Notes under the pieces: model-generated
The model's input: only the letters and a program-made list of their open reading frames with translations
Databases searched by the model: none
Told to the model about the DNA's origin: nothing
NCBI GenBank assembly: GCA_023659985.1
Contig: JAGXOH010000003.1
Span: 1-40,799, forward strand
Source of the DNA: Candidatus Falkowbacteria bacterium LH_S3
Lineage (GTDB): Bacteria > Patescibacteriota > Patescibacteriia > Patescibacteriales > JAGXOH01
Direction: 5' to 3'
DNA: 40,799 nt
Position numbers and translations under genes: made by a program
Part shown: positions 9,013 to 15,428 of the stretch, one piece after another
Layout: the number at the start of each line of letters is the position of its first letter
Numbering within the stretch: the stretch's first letter is position 1

Positions 9013-10275
9013 ATGTATAAACAAAAAAAGTTGAATAATGGTCTTAAGATTCTAACCGTTCCCACTCAAGGAACCGAAACAATTACTATTTTTGTTTTAT
9101 TTAAAACCGGGTCTAAATATGAAGATAAATATAATAATGGTATTTCTCATTTTCTGGAGCACATGTTTTTCAAGGGCACGACCAACCGTCCGGTTGCATT
9201 GGATATAGCCAGTGAGTTGGACAGTATAGGAGGAGAGTATAATGCTTTTACAGGTAAAGAATGCACCGGGTATTTAATGAAGGTGGCGACTGGCAAAATA
9301 AAAACCGCGTTGGATGTTATGAATGATATTTTAATGAATTCTAAGTTTGAGGCTGAAGAAATAGAAAGAGAAAAAGGGGTTATTATTGAGGAGATAAATA
9401 TGGATCATGATAACCCTATGATGTATATTGAAGATGTTTTTGAGCAAGGCTTATATGGAGATACTCCTGCAGGTTGGGAAATATCTGGTCCTAAGGAAAA
9501 TGTCCAGAACTTTGATAGATTGAATTTTCTGAAGTATTTTAATAGCCAATATGGAGCCAATAACGCTTTGGTGTGTGCTACTGGCGCTTTGCCTGAAAAT
9601 GTTGATAATCTGTTAGAGGAATATTTTTGTAATTTCCATAAAACTGATTGCCATGACAAATTGAAAGTTATTGAAAACCAAAATTCTCCTCAAGTTAAAT
9701 TACACAAGAAAACTACTGATCAAGTTAATCTATCTTTAGGAGTGAGAACATATCCGGCAGGAGATAAGTATGAGGCAACTTTAAAATTGATTTCAATTAT
9801 TTTGGGCGGATCCATGAGTTCTCGATTGTTTACAAAATTGCGGGAAAGACATGGTTTGGCTTATTATGTTAGAACTCAATCAGAAGCAAACTCCGATTCT
9901 GGGTATTTAACTACTAACGCCGGCATTCCGGTGGATTTGGAAGGTAGGGCTATAGGTATAATTTTAGATGAGTATAAAAGATTAAAAAAAGAAAAAGTGG
10001 ATGAAAAAGAATTACAGAGAAACAAAGATATGATCAGAGGTAGAACCACCATTAAACTAGAGGCCTCGGAAAATGTAGCTAAATGGTTTGCTGATAGTTG
10101 GGTGTTAAGAGATGAGGTGTTAACTCCCAAAGATTTTTTAAATAAAATTGAGGAGGTAACAGCTGAAGATATACACAAAGTAGCTCAAGATATATTTAGG
10201 CCTGATAAGTTAAATTTAGCCATTATCGGTCCATTTGAGCAAGATTGGGGATTTAGCAAATACTTGAACTTATAA
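9013..10275 (+). CDS. M16-family zinc metallopeptidase (processing-peptidase-like)
   Basis: A 420-aa protein with the inverted zinc motif HFLEH at residues 46-50 and the distal glutamate region EREKGVIIEEINM around 115-130, as in M16B peptidases such as YmxG and mitochondrial processing peptidase. The second half contains the family's GGSMSSRLFTKLRERHGLAYYV signature, seen in both catalytic and structural halves. The size fits a single half-barrel subunit that would dimerise. Members cleave short peptides inside a closed chamber; the substrate here is unknown. It starts 51 bp after the O-antigen-ligase-like gene on the same strand, so the two may be cotranscribed. Confidence 0.88.
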   Translation: MYKQKKLNNGLKILTVPTQGTETITIFVLFKTGSKYEDKYNNGISHFLEHMFFKGTTNRPVALDIASELDSIGGEYNAFTGKECTGYLMKVATGKIKTALDVMNDILMNSKFEAEEIEREKGVIIEEINMDHDNPMMYIEDVFEQGLYGDTPAGWEISGPKENVQNFDRLNFLKYFNSQYGANNALVCATGALPENVDNLLEEYFCNFHKTDCHDKLKVIENQNSPQVKLHKKTTDQVNLSLGVRTYPAGDKYEATLKLISIILGGSMSSRLFTKLRERHGLAYYVRTQSEANSDSGYLTTNAGIPVDLEGRAIGIILDEYKRLKKEKVDEKELQRNKDMIRGRTTIKLEASENVAKWFADSWVLRDEVLTPKDFLNKIEEVTAEDIHKVAQDIFRPDKLNLAIIGPFEQDWGFSKYLNL

Positions 10276-10582
10276 TAGTCAACTAATATTTGATTTACTT
10301 TAGGGTTTTTGTTAAAATTCAATTATTAGTTTTGCTTAAAATAAATAGTACATACTAAAGTACATACTAAAGTAAGTACTAATTTATATATATCCAGAAA
10401 AGTAGGAAAAAGTAGGAATAGTTTTAGTTAACTCTAAGGATTATGTTAATAAATTCTTGGCTGAATCTCGGGATAGCCTGTTGGAGCAGTAGTTTTATTG
10501 ATTTTAATGTCGGTGTAATTGGTTGATAATGTCAGTAGTGAAACTTCTCTTAGAATATATAAGAAATAATTATTTTATAATA
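10276..10582. other. gene-free spacer with a 12-bp tandem repeat
   Basis: No ORF of substance is seen on either strand. At 10347-10382 a 12-bp unit AGTACATACTAA occurs three times in a row (third copy AGTAAGTACTAA). A TATAAT at 10576-10581 abuts the tRNA-Ile gene and is too close to be its -10. Confidence 0.6.
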
Positions 10583-10659
10583 GGGCGCATAGCTCAGTTG
10601 GTCAGAGCGCATCGCTGATAACGATGAGGTCGATGGTTCGAATCCATCTGCGCCCACCA
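10583..10659 (+). tRNA. tRNA-Ile (anticodon GAT), CCA encoded
   Basis: A full cloverleaf: acceptor GGGCGCA/TGCGCCC, D-arm GCTC/GAGC, anticodon arm CATCG-CTGATAA-CGATG giving GAT, T-arm GATGG-TTCGAAT-CCATC, discriminator A at 10656, then CCA at 10657-10659. It is one of two tRNA genes in the window with an encoded CCA. A perfect hairpin repeat begins 5 nt after its end. Confidence 0.97.
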
Positions 10660-10663
10660 AGAA

Positions 10664-10800
10664 AATTTGCCTTCGGCAAATTGTTGAAAGTTGAAAGTTG
10701 AAAGAATAATTTGCCTTCTGCTAAATTGTTGAAAGTTGAAAGCCGAATTCTGAAAGAAGAATTCCTTCGGAATTGCCGAATGCTGAATGCATAAAAATTA
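10664..10800. repeat. family 1 hairpin-heptamer repeat
   Basis: Starts with the perfect hairpin AATTTGCC-TTC-GGCAAATT (10664-10682), followed by GTTGAAA units, a degenerate second hairpin, and a shorter hairpin AATTCC-TTC-GGAATT (10760-10774). The hairpin follows the tRNA-Ile 3' end directly but lacks a T-tract, so a terminator role is not obvious. Confidence 0.85.
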
Positions 10801-11200
10801 AAGATATTAAATATAGTTGAAACTCAAAATTCAAAACTTAAAACGTAAAACCAAAAGTCAAAATTCAAAACCAAAATTTAAATGAAATCCAAAATCCAAA
10901 AAATATGATTGAAACGTAAAACTCAAAGTTCAAAACGCAAAACCAAAAATTAAATAAAATCCAAAATCCAAAGCTCAAATGTCAAATAAATGTCAAATGA
11001 CTAAATGTCAAATGTTGTAATCTTGTAAATTATAAATTATATGCCGTGGGTTTCTGGCTTAATATTTTTATGCGTTCAGCGTTAAGCAGTCAAGCTTTGC
11101 TTGACTAATTTGGCATTAGGATTTTGGATTTCATTTGGCATTAGGATTTTGGCATTAGGATTTTAGTAAGTATTTGAGCTTTGACATTTTGGCACAAACC
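10801..11200. repeat. family 2 heptamer repeat (AAANTCA / AAATCCA type)
   Basis: About 400 bp with no gene. It has a 7-bp period of the kind AAACTCA, AAATTCA, AAATCCA, AATGTCA on the plus strand, switching near 11040 to its reverse complement (TTTGGCA, TTAGGAT). A perfect hairpin AGTCAAGC-TTT-GCTTGACT lies at 11088-11106. The block around 11066-11130 is the inverted copy of 24961-25030. Confidence 0.85.
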
Positions 11201-11201
11201 C

Positions 11202-11230
11202 TTGACAAAATTATAATAGTTTGCTATACT
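11202..11230 (+). promoter_or_regulatory. sigma-70-type promoter, TTGACA-17-TATACT
   Basis: A perfect -35 TTGACA (11202-11207), a 17-bp spacer and -10 TATACT (11225-11230). The transcript would start near 11237 and run about 268 nt before the ATG at 11505. It is one of the few full consensus promoters in the window. Confidence 0.75.
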
Positions 11231-11289
11231 AAAATATCAATTGAAAATGAGGCTAATGAGGCTAAATTCATTTTTAATTGTTCAAAATA

Positions 11290-11400
11290 GCTCTTTGATA
11301 AAACAAAATTGGTGGAAAATTCAGTTTTGCCGCTTCTTCTATAAAGAGCGCAGAGGATATTTCTAGTAAAAGTATCTTGCGTGCTCTTCATAGAGGAGAG
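11290..11400 (+). promoter_or_regulatory. structured leader before the 11505 gene
   Basis: The long leader can fold. GCTCTTT at 11290-11296 pairs with AAAGAGC at 11343-11349, enclosing a 46-nt region. CTCTTC and GAGGAG pair just before the ATG at 11401, with an ATA loop. The pairing was found by eye. It may regulate the gene below, but no known riboswitch class is recognised. Confidence 0.3.
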
Positions 11401-11484
11401 ATGGCGAAACCAGCGGCCAAAGAACTGCTGGTATTCCACGCTCTTGAGACTATCTTTTGGGATAAAACCAAGTCTCTGGGATAA
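11401..11484 (+). CDS. possible 27-residue leader peptide
   Basis: An ATG at 11401 opens 27 codons (beginning MAKPAAKELLVFHALE) and ends 20 bp before the ATG of the next gene. GAGGAG stands only 2 nt before the ATG, which is too close for a standard ribosome site. The same frame is open upstream to 11302 without a standard start codon, so this could also be the tail of a longer broken ORF. Confidence 0.3.
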   Translation: MAKPAAKELLVFHALETIFWDKTKSLG

Positions 11485-11504
11485 GAAAAAAAGGAGGAAG
11501 AAAA

Positions 11505-12036
11505 ATGAAGTTTTATGAAATTGATTTCCGGCATGCGGGGGATACTCCAATGATGAAATTGGAGAGTGATGAGGAATTGAAAGGAACTCTCCAGATTCAA
11601 ACTCCTACTAGGAAACAGGAAGGAATCGAAATCCCCATTATAGGGGAAGGTTTTGAAGTTAAAGTCAATAGAACGGACAAGGGGCTTATCCTCGTCTGGG
11701 GTGATTGGGACAAGGGGAAAGATGAGCGTTGCTTAGTTCTCCTAAAAGGAAGGAGTTTCAGCAGCTTCGATTGTGATTATGATAAGGCTGATAACATCCA
11801 ACTTCTGACAAGTGGTTGGGGTAAAAGCAGGAAGAGGAGATTCTATGCTAATTTTCTACTGTTACTGGATGTAGGAGCAAAGTTTTTTCTTAGAAAACAT
11901 CCTCGTCGCGAGTTCTCCTCTTTTTGGTATACATGGGGGGGGAGCATCGTGGACCGTAGAAGAGGAATATACTTGGAAAAAGCGGCAAAACCGCTTAGCA
12001 TTAGAAAATGCAGTAGAAAATGGAGAATGGCTGTGA
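11505..12036 (+). pseudogene. unrecognised gene with apparent +1 frameshift at a T6 run
   Basis: Starts at an ATG preceded by a strong Shine-Dalgarno AAGGAGG (11491-11497). I do not recognise the family. The frame from 11505 is plausible up to the six T residues at 11883-11888; continued, it becomes arginine- and lysine-rich nonsense ending at 12056. Reading one base on (as if one T were missing) gives a sensible ending: LENILVASSPLFGIHGGG, then WTVEEEYTWKKRQNRLALEN, stopping at TGA 12034-12036. The joined product would be 176 aa with no signal peptide. Causes could be a real mutation, a sequencing error, programmed frameshifting, or phase variation at the T6 or the G8 run (11935-11942 region). 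The strong ribosome site sets it apart from neighbouring core genes. Confidence 0.55.
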
Positions 12037-12075
12037 ATTTCCATTATTTTCCTTAGTGATCTCCACAGAGACCTT

Positions 12076-12102
12076 GAGCATGTCTTTAAACTGCTCTTTT
12101 TT
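12076..12102 (+). terminator. Rho-independent terminator after the 11505 gene
   Basis: GAGCA at 12076-12080 pairs with TGCTC at 12092-12096 and is followed by six T residues (12097-12102). It closes the transcript of the frameshifted gene that ends at 12036. Confidence 0.5.
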
Positions 12103-12181
12103 ATTCTCAAAATTTCAAAAATTTACAATCCTTCAATTTTTTGCTACAATATAATTAACTTTTGTTTTGCGGTTTGAGATT

Positions 12182-12210
12182 TTGCGAAACGCCGCAAGCG
12201 TTTCACTCAA
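12182..12210. other. short perfect hairpin in the spacer before the tRNA cluster
   Basis: GAAACGC and GCGTTTC pair around a CGCAA loop, followed by ACTCAAAAAA. Its role is unknown; no T-tract follows on the plus strand. The rest of 12103-12314 shows nothing recognisable. Confidence 0.35.
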
Positions 12211-12314
12211 AAAAGGTTCGCGCATTTTCAATTATAGTCCACAGTTCAATTGTAAATAGTAGCTCATAAATGAGGGCAAGATTAAGTTTTTAATTCGTAG
12301 TCAATTTTTATAAC

Positions 12315-12387
12315 AGCGGGGTGGAGCAGGTGGCAGCTCGCCAGGCCCATAACCTGGAGGTCGTAGGTTCGAATCCTACCCCCGCAA
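12315..12387 (+). tRNA. initiator tRNA-fMet (anticodon CAT), unusual C33
   Basis: Initiator hallmarks are present: an unpaired first position (A1 opposite A72) and an A11-T24 pair in the D-stem. The acceptor is otherwise GCGGGG/CCCCGC, with T-arm GTAGG-TTCGAAT-CCTAC. The anticodon arm is CCAGG-CCCATAA-CCTGG. Two features are odd: position 33 is C where nearly all tRNAs have U, and the first of the three initiator G-C pairs (29-41) is A-T. CCA is not encoded. Confidence 0.93.
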
Positions 12388-12429
12388 CATTCTCATTGAT
12401 AATTTTTATAATTTAAGTTCAATCAGTAA

Positions 12430-12501
12430 GCCGGGGTAGCTCAGTGGTAGAGCAAATGACTGAAAATCATTGTGTCATGAGTTCAATTCTCATCCCTGGC
12501 A
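12430..12501 (+). tRNA. tRNA-Phe (anticodon GAA)
   Basis: Acceptor GCCGGGG/CCCTGGC with one G-T wobble, D-arm GCTC/GAGC, anticodon arm AATGA-CTGAAAA-TCATT, T-arm ATGAG-TTCAATT-CTCAT, discriminator A. CCA is not encoded. Confidence 0.96.
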
Positions 12502-12550
12502 CATTTTCGTTTATAATTTCAGGATTTAATTTATGAATCTTAAATAAGAA

Positions 12551-12624
12551 CGGAGTGTGGCCTAGATGGCTAAGGCGCGTGCTTTGGGAGCACGAGATCC
12601 CGGGTTCAAGTCCCGGCGCTCCGA
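12551..12624 (+). tRNA. tRNA-Pro (anticodon TGG)
   Basis: Acceptor CGGAGTG/CGCTCCG, anticodon arm CGTGC-TTTGGGA-GCACG, T-arm CCGGG-TTCAAGT-CCCGG, discriminator A. The 3' CCA is not encoded (ACCC follows the stem). Confidence 0.96.
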
Positions 12625-12730
12625 CCCTTAAAATTAGAAGTCAGAAATTAACAGTCGTGAATTAGTTTGGTGAAGATATAAATTTTTATTATGATAATTC
12701 GTAATTAATAATTTGAAATTTTTTATTTCT

Positions 12731-13009
12731 ATGCCTAATACAAAATCAGCTAAAAAAGAATTAAAAAAGAACGCAAAACAAAAGGTTTATAACCAAGACA
12801 TTAAAGGTAATGTCAAAAATTTAATGAAGAAGAGCCAAAAAGCCATACTGGCCAGGGAAGATGGTGCTAAAGATTTGCTGTCCCAAACTTTAAAAGCATT
12901 GGATAAAGCGGCTCAAAAAGGCGTTCTTAAAAAGAACACGACTGATAGAAAAAAATCTAAGATACACAAGTTGTTTAATAAGAAGACAGCGGAAAAGAAA
13001 GATAAATAA
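12731..13009 (+). CDS. rpsT: 30S ribosomal protein S20
   Basis: A 92-aa very basic helical protein that binds 16S rRNA early in 30S assembly. The start MPNTKSAKKELKK matches the S20 N-terminus, and the rest follows the family pattern of lysine- and alanine-rich helices (DLLSQTLKALDKAAQKGVLKKN...RKKSKIHKLFNK). An in-frame upstream TTG at 12713 would add residues not found in S20, so the ATG at 12731 is used. The gene is embedded in a tRNA cluster, a suitable place for a translation gene. Confidence 0.95.
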   Translation: MPNTKSAKKELKKNAKQKVYNQDIKGNVKNLMKKSQKAILAREDGAKDLLSQTLKALDKAAQKGVLKKNTTDRKKSKIHKLFNKKTAEKKDK

Positions 13010-13045
13010 TTTTTATTGTTCCAGCAGTGTTTATTTTATTTTTAC

Positions 13046-13070
13046 AAGAACAGGGCATTACCCTGTTCTT
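13046..13070 (+). terminator. strong hairpin after rpsT
   Basis: A perfect 10-bp stem (13046-13055 with 13061-13070) closes a CATTA loop 37 bp after the rpsT stop. Only a weak T-rich stretch follows, so it may be a terminator or an mRNA-stabilising hairpin. Confidence 0.5.
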
Positions 13071-13095
13071 TGGTTCATATTATCATTTAATTAGG

Positions 13096-13168
13096 GCATC
13101 CTTGGCTCAGGGGTTAGAGCGCTGCCTTCACACGGCAGAGGTCGTAGGTTCAAATCCTACAGGATGCA
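13096..13168 (+). tRNA. tRNA-Val (anticodon CAC)
   Basis: Acceptor GCATCCT/AGGATGC, D-arm GCTC/GAGC, anticodon arm CTGCC-TTCACAC-GGCAG, T-arm GTAGG-TTCAAAT-CCTAC, discriminator A. CCA is not encoded. A perfect hairpin repeat begins 8 nt after its end. Confidence 0.95.
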
Positions 13169-13175
13169 CTAAGAA

Positions 13176-13345
13176 AATTTGCTTTCAGCAAATTGCCAAA
13201 CGTTGAAAGTTGAAAGTTGAAAGAATAAATTGAATTAAGCAAAGCTTAATTGTTGAAGGTTGAAGGTCGAACGTTGAAGGTTGAAAGAAAAAAATGGTTA
13301 ATTATTGAAAGTTGAAAGAATAATTTGCCGAAGACAAATTTAATG
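13176..13345. repeat. family 1 hairpin-heptamer repeat
   Basis: Opens with the perfect hairpin AATTTGCT-TTC-AGCAAATT (13176-13194), which differs from the 10664 copy by a compensated C-G to T-A pair. GTTGAAA units follow, then a second hairpin AATTAAGC-AAA-GCTTAATT (13233-13251), more GTTGAAG units, and a degenerate hairpin with loop GAA. Confidence 0.85.
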
Positions 13346-13378
13346 CCAAATATATTCTTACAGCTTAGAGCTTTGAGC

Positions 13379-13404
13379 AATTTTCCTTAGGAGGAAAATT
13401 TTTT
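13379..13404 (+). terminator. hairpin with T-tract before tRNA-Ala
   Basis: A perfect 9-bp stem (AATTTTCCT with AGGAAAATT, loop TAGG) ends at 13400 and runs into four further T residues. It resembles an intrinsic terminator closing transcripts from the left. Confidence 0.5.
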
Positions 13405-13424
13405 AAGTATACGTTTGTTGTAAC

Positions 13425-13496
13425 GGGCCTGTAGTTCAGGGGTAGAACGCCGCGTTCGCAACGCGGAAGTCATCGGTTCAAATCCGATCAGGTCCA
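13425..13496 (+). tRNA. tRNA-Ala (anticodon CGC)
   Basis: Acceptor GGGCCTG/CAGGTCC with the G3-T70 wobble that identifies alanine tRNAs, anticodon arm CCGCG-TTCGCAA-CGCGG, T-arm ATCGG-TTCAAAT-CCGAT, discriminator A. CCA is not encoded. Confidence 0.96.
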
Positions 13497-13655
13497 CCCC
13501 TAAAAAGAATATAAATCCGGAAGCCGAAAAGTTTTTGTATTTGTTGGTCACTAAGATAAGACTTTTGCTAAGGCAAAGACTTTTTTGAATTCAAAGCATA
13601 AATTGGGGTGTTTTGTTTTTACATTTAAGTTTTTGGACTTTTGGAATTAATAACT

Positions 13656-14534
13656 ATGTCTCGTCGGGTTGTTTTTTATTTTTTATTGATTTTAATTCTC
13701 CTATTTTCACTTTTTTCCCTTTATTATTTAAAAGCAACCAAAAACAAGCTTCAGGTCAATTTTTTTGATGTGGGTCAGGGTGATTCTATTTTAATAGAAG
13801 CTCCTGCTGGCCAAAATATTTTAATAGACGGCGGCCCGGATGACAAAGTTTTGTTTCAGTTAGGAAGAAGTTTGCCTTTTTGGGATAGAACCATTGACTT
13901 AATGATTCTTACTCATCCTCATAGTGATCATATTTCCGGATTGATAGAAGTTTTGGATAGATATAATGTAAAAAAAGTCTTGTATACGGATGTGGGGTGT
14001 CATTCAACCCTTTACCATAAGTGGGAGAGAGCCATAGCTGGAAAGAATATTAAAGTTATGACGACAAAGAGTCAACAAAAAATAAAGTTAAGCCAAAATT
14101 GTTATTTAAAAATATTGTCTCCTTTAACCTTTTTGCCAAACAAAGATATAGATAATTTAAATAATAGCTCAATTGTTTCCAAGTTAGATTGTCAAAATAC
14201 CTCTTTTTTGTTTACCGGAGATATAGAAAGGCGAGCCAAGGAGGAGTTGGTTGCTTCCGAGTTTGATTTACAAGCCGAGATTTTAAAAGCCGCCCATCAC
14301 GGGGACAGAGAAGAAGGAAGTGGTTTTTTGAAAGAAGTTTCTCCTGAGATGGTCGTAGTGTCTGTGGGAGATAATGATTATGGCCTTCCAGATATGCTAT
14401 ATTTGCGAAAATTGAAAGATAAGGGTATACAAGTTTTTAGAACTGACAATCAGGGGACTGTTATTTTTGAAAAAGATAATTCCCAAGCTAATGTGGAGTT
14501 CGGCTCTTTAGGTATAGAAGACATTTTTTATTAA
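13656..14534 (+). CDS. ComEC/Rec2-like metallo-beta-lactamase-fold hydrolase, membrane anchored
   Basis: From the ATG at 13656 the product is 292 aa. One transmembrane segment lies near residues 5-24, followed by an MBL domain: NFFDVGQGDSILIEA, then the metal motif THPHSDH (HxHxDH), FTGDIE and AAHHGD. This is the arrangement of the C-terminal nuclease-like domain of the competence protein ComEC, here standing alone on a membrane anchor. Domains of this type are thought to degrade the non-transported DNA strand or hydrolyse phosphodiesters. With type IV pilin genes nearby, a role in DNA uptake is plausible but not shown. No ComEC channel domain is present in the window. Confidence 0.82.
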   Translation: MSRRVVFYFLLILILLFSLFSLYYLKATKNKLQVNFFDVGQGDSILIEAPAGQNILIDGGPDDKVLFQLGRSLPFWDRTIDLMILTHPHSDHISGLIEVLDRYNVKKVLYTDVGCHSTLYHKWERAIAGKNIKVMTTKSQQKIKLSQNCYLKILSPLTFLPNKDIDNLNNSSIVSKLDCQNTSFLFTGDIERRAKEELVASEFDLQAEILKAAHHGDREEGSGFLKEVSPEMVVVSVGDNDYGLPDMLYLRKLKDKGIQVFRTDNQGTVIFEKDNSQANVEFGSLGIEDIFY

Positions 14535-14689
14535 GGTGAACAAGTTCAGATAGATTGGACTCCAAAACAACTAAAAAGTAAATGCAAATAGGATTTAAGT
14601 TTCATAATTACGGATTTGCTATATTGGGACAATTATTGGTACAATAATAGTAATTTGTGGATTATATTTTCGTCCAACTTATATCCAGT
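14535..14689. other. spacer without recognised content
   Basis: AT-rich. A small imperfect hairpin (ATTATTG facing CAATAAT) lies near 14633-14650. No ORF or known site is seen. Confidence 0.4.
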
Positions 14690-14699
14690 AGTGTTTTTT

Positions 14700-14805
14700 G
14701 ATTATTTGACCTTCATTTGACATTAAATATGTTTGAAACTCAAAACTCAAAGTTAAAAACGTAAAACCAAAACTCAAAATTCAAAACTGAATTAAAACAT
14801 CGTTG
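14700..14805. repeat. family 2 heptamer repeat
   Basis: Plus-strand AAACTCA/AAATTCA units preceded by TTTGAAAC, ending in a segment (CAAAACTGAATTAAAACATC) that recurs in reverse complement near 18490-18510 and 19860-19885. It ends directly against the open frame of the next entry. Confidence 0.75.
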
Positions 14806-14815
14806 TTATTATTTT

Positions 14816-15136
14816 TCAATTCAAATAATCAAATTTTTAGAAACATTACCAGAAAAGAAAGTTTATTGGGTGATTTCAGACCAATTACTAAGATCAGCTA
14901 CTTCTATCGGAGCTAACATTGTTGAAGCTAAAGCATCAAGTTCTAAACGAGAATTTATTAAGTTTTATAAAATTGCTTTGAAGTCTGCCAACGAAACTAA
15001 ATATTGGCTAGGATTATTAAGAGATGCAACTCAGGCTGATAAAAAGAAAATTAACCAGATTTTATTAGAAGTTGAAGAAATATCAAAAATATTAGGTTCC
15101 AGTTTATTAACTTTGAAAAACAAGAAGGAGTTTTAA
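14816..15136 (+). pseudogene. four-helix-bundle protein (S23/IVP family) without a start codon
   Basis: The frame contains the family core: SDQLLRSATSIGANIVEA, then KREFIKFYKIALKSANETK, and a final helix ending at 15136. Similarity continues upstream of the first usable codon (GTG 14870): in-frame residues FSIQIIKFLETLPEKK match the usual N-terminal helix. Yet no ATG, GTG or TTG occurs in frame between the TAA at 14762-14764 and 14870. The 5' end abuts a family 2 repeat, so the start was probably lost by repeat invasion or recombination. The family (TIGR02436/PF05635) is known from intervening sequences in 23S rRNA and as an Avd-like fold; its function is largely unknown. If translated from GTG 14870, an 88-aa shortened product would result. 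Confidence 0.65.
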
Positions 15137-15400
15137 GTTTTAAGTTGTAGTTTTTAGCTTTAAGTTTTTAGCTTTAAGTTTTTAGCTTTAAGTTTTAAGC
15201 TTTAACATTTGACATTTGAGCTTTGACATTTAATTTGTTATTTAGTCATTTGAAATTCATTTGACATTAAGATTTTGTCATTTGGATTTTATTGTATGTC
15301 ATTAGGATTTTATTAAGTATTTGAGCTTTGGATTTTGGATTTCAATGTTACAATTGCAGCAATTAGGGTTACATTTTGGATTTCAAATAACTAAATGATA
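15137..15400. repeat. family 2 heptamer repeat (inverted orientation)
   Basis: About 260 bp of units such as TTTTAAG, TTTTAGC, TTTGACA and ATTTTGG, the reverse complement of the orientation seen at 14700. With the preceding block it brackets the four-helix-bundle remnant with oppositely oriented repeats. Confidence 0.8.
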
Positions 15401-15428
15401 TAATAATTAATAGGTCTAATTAATAAGT

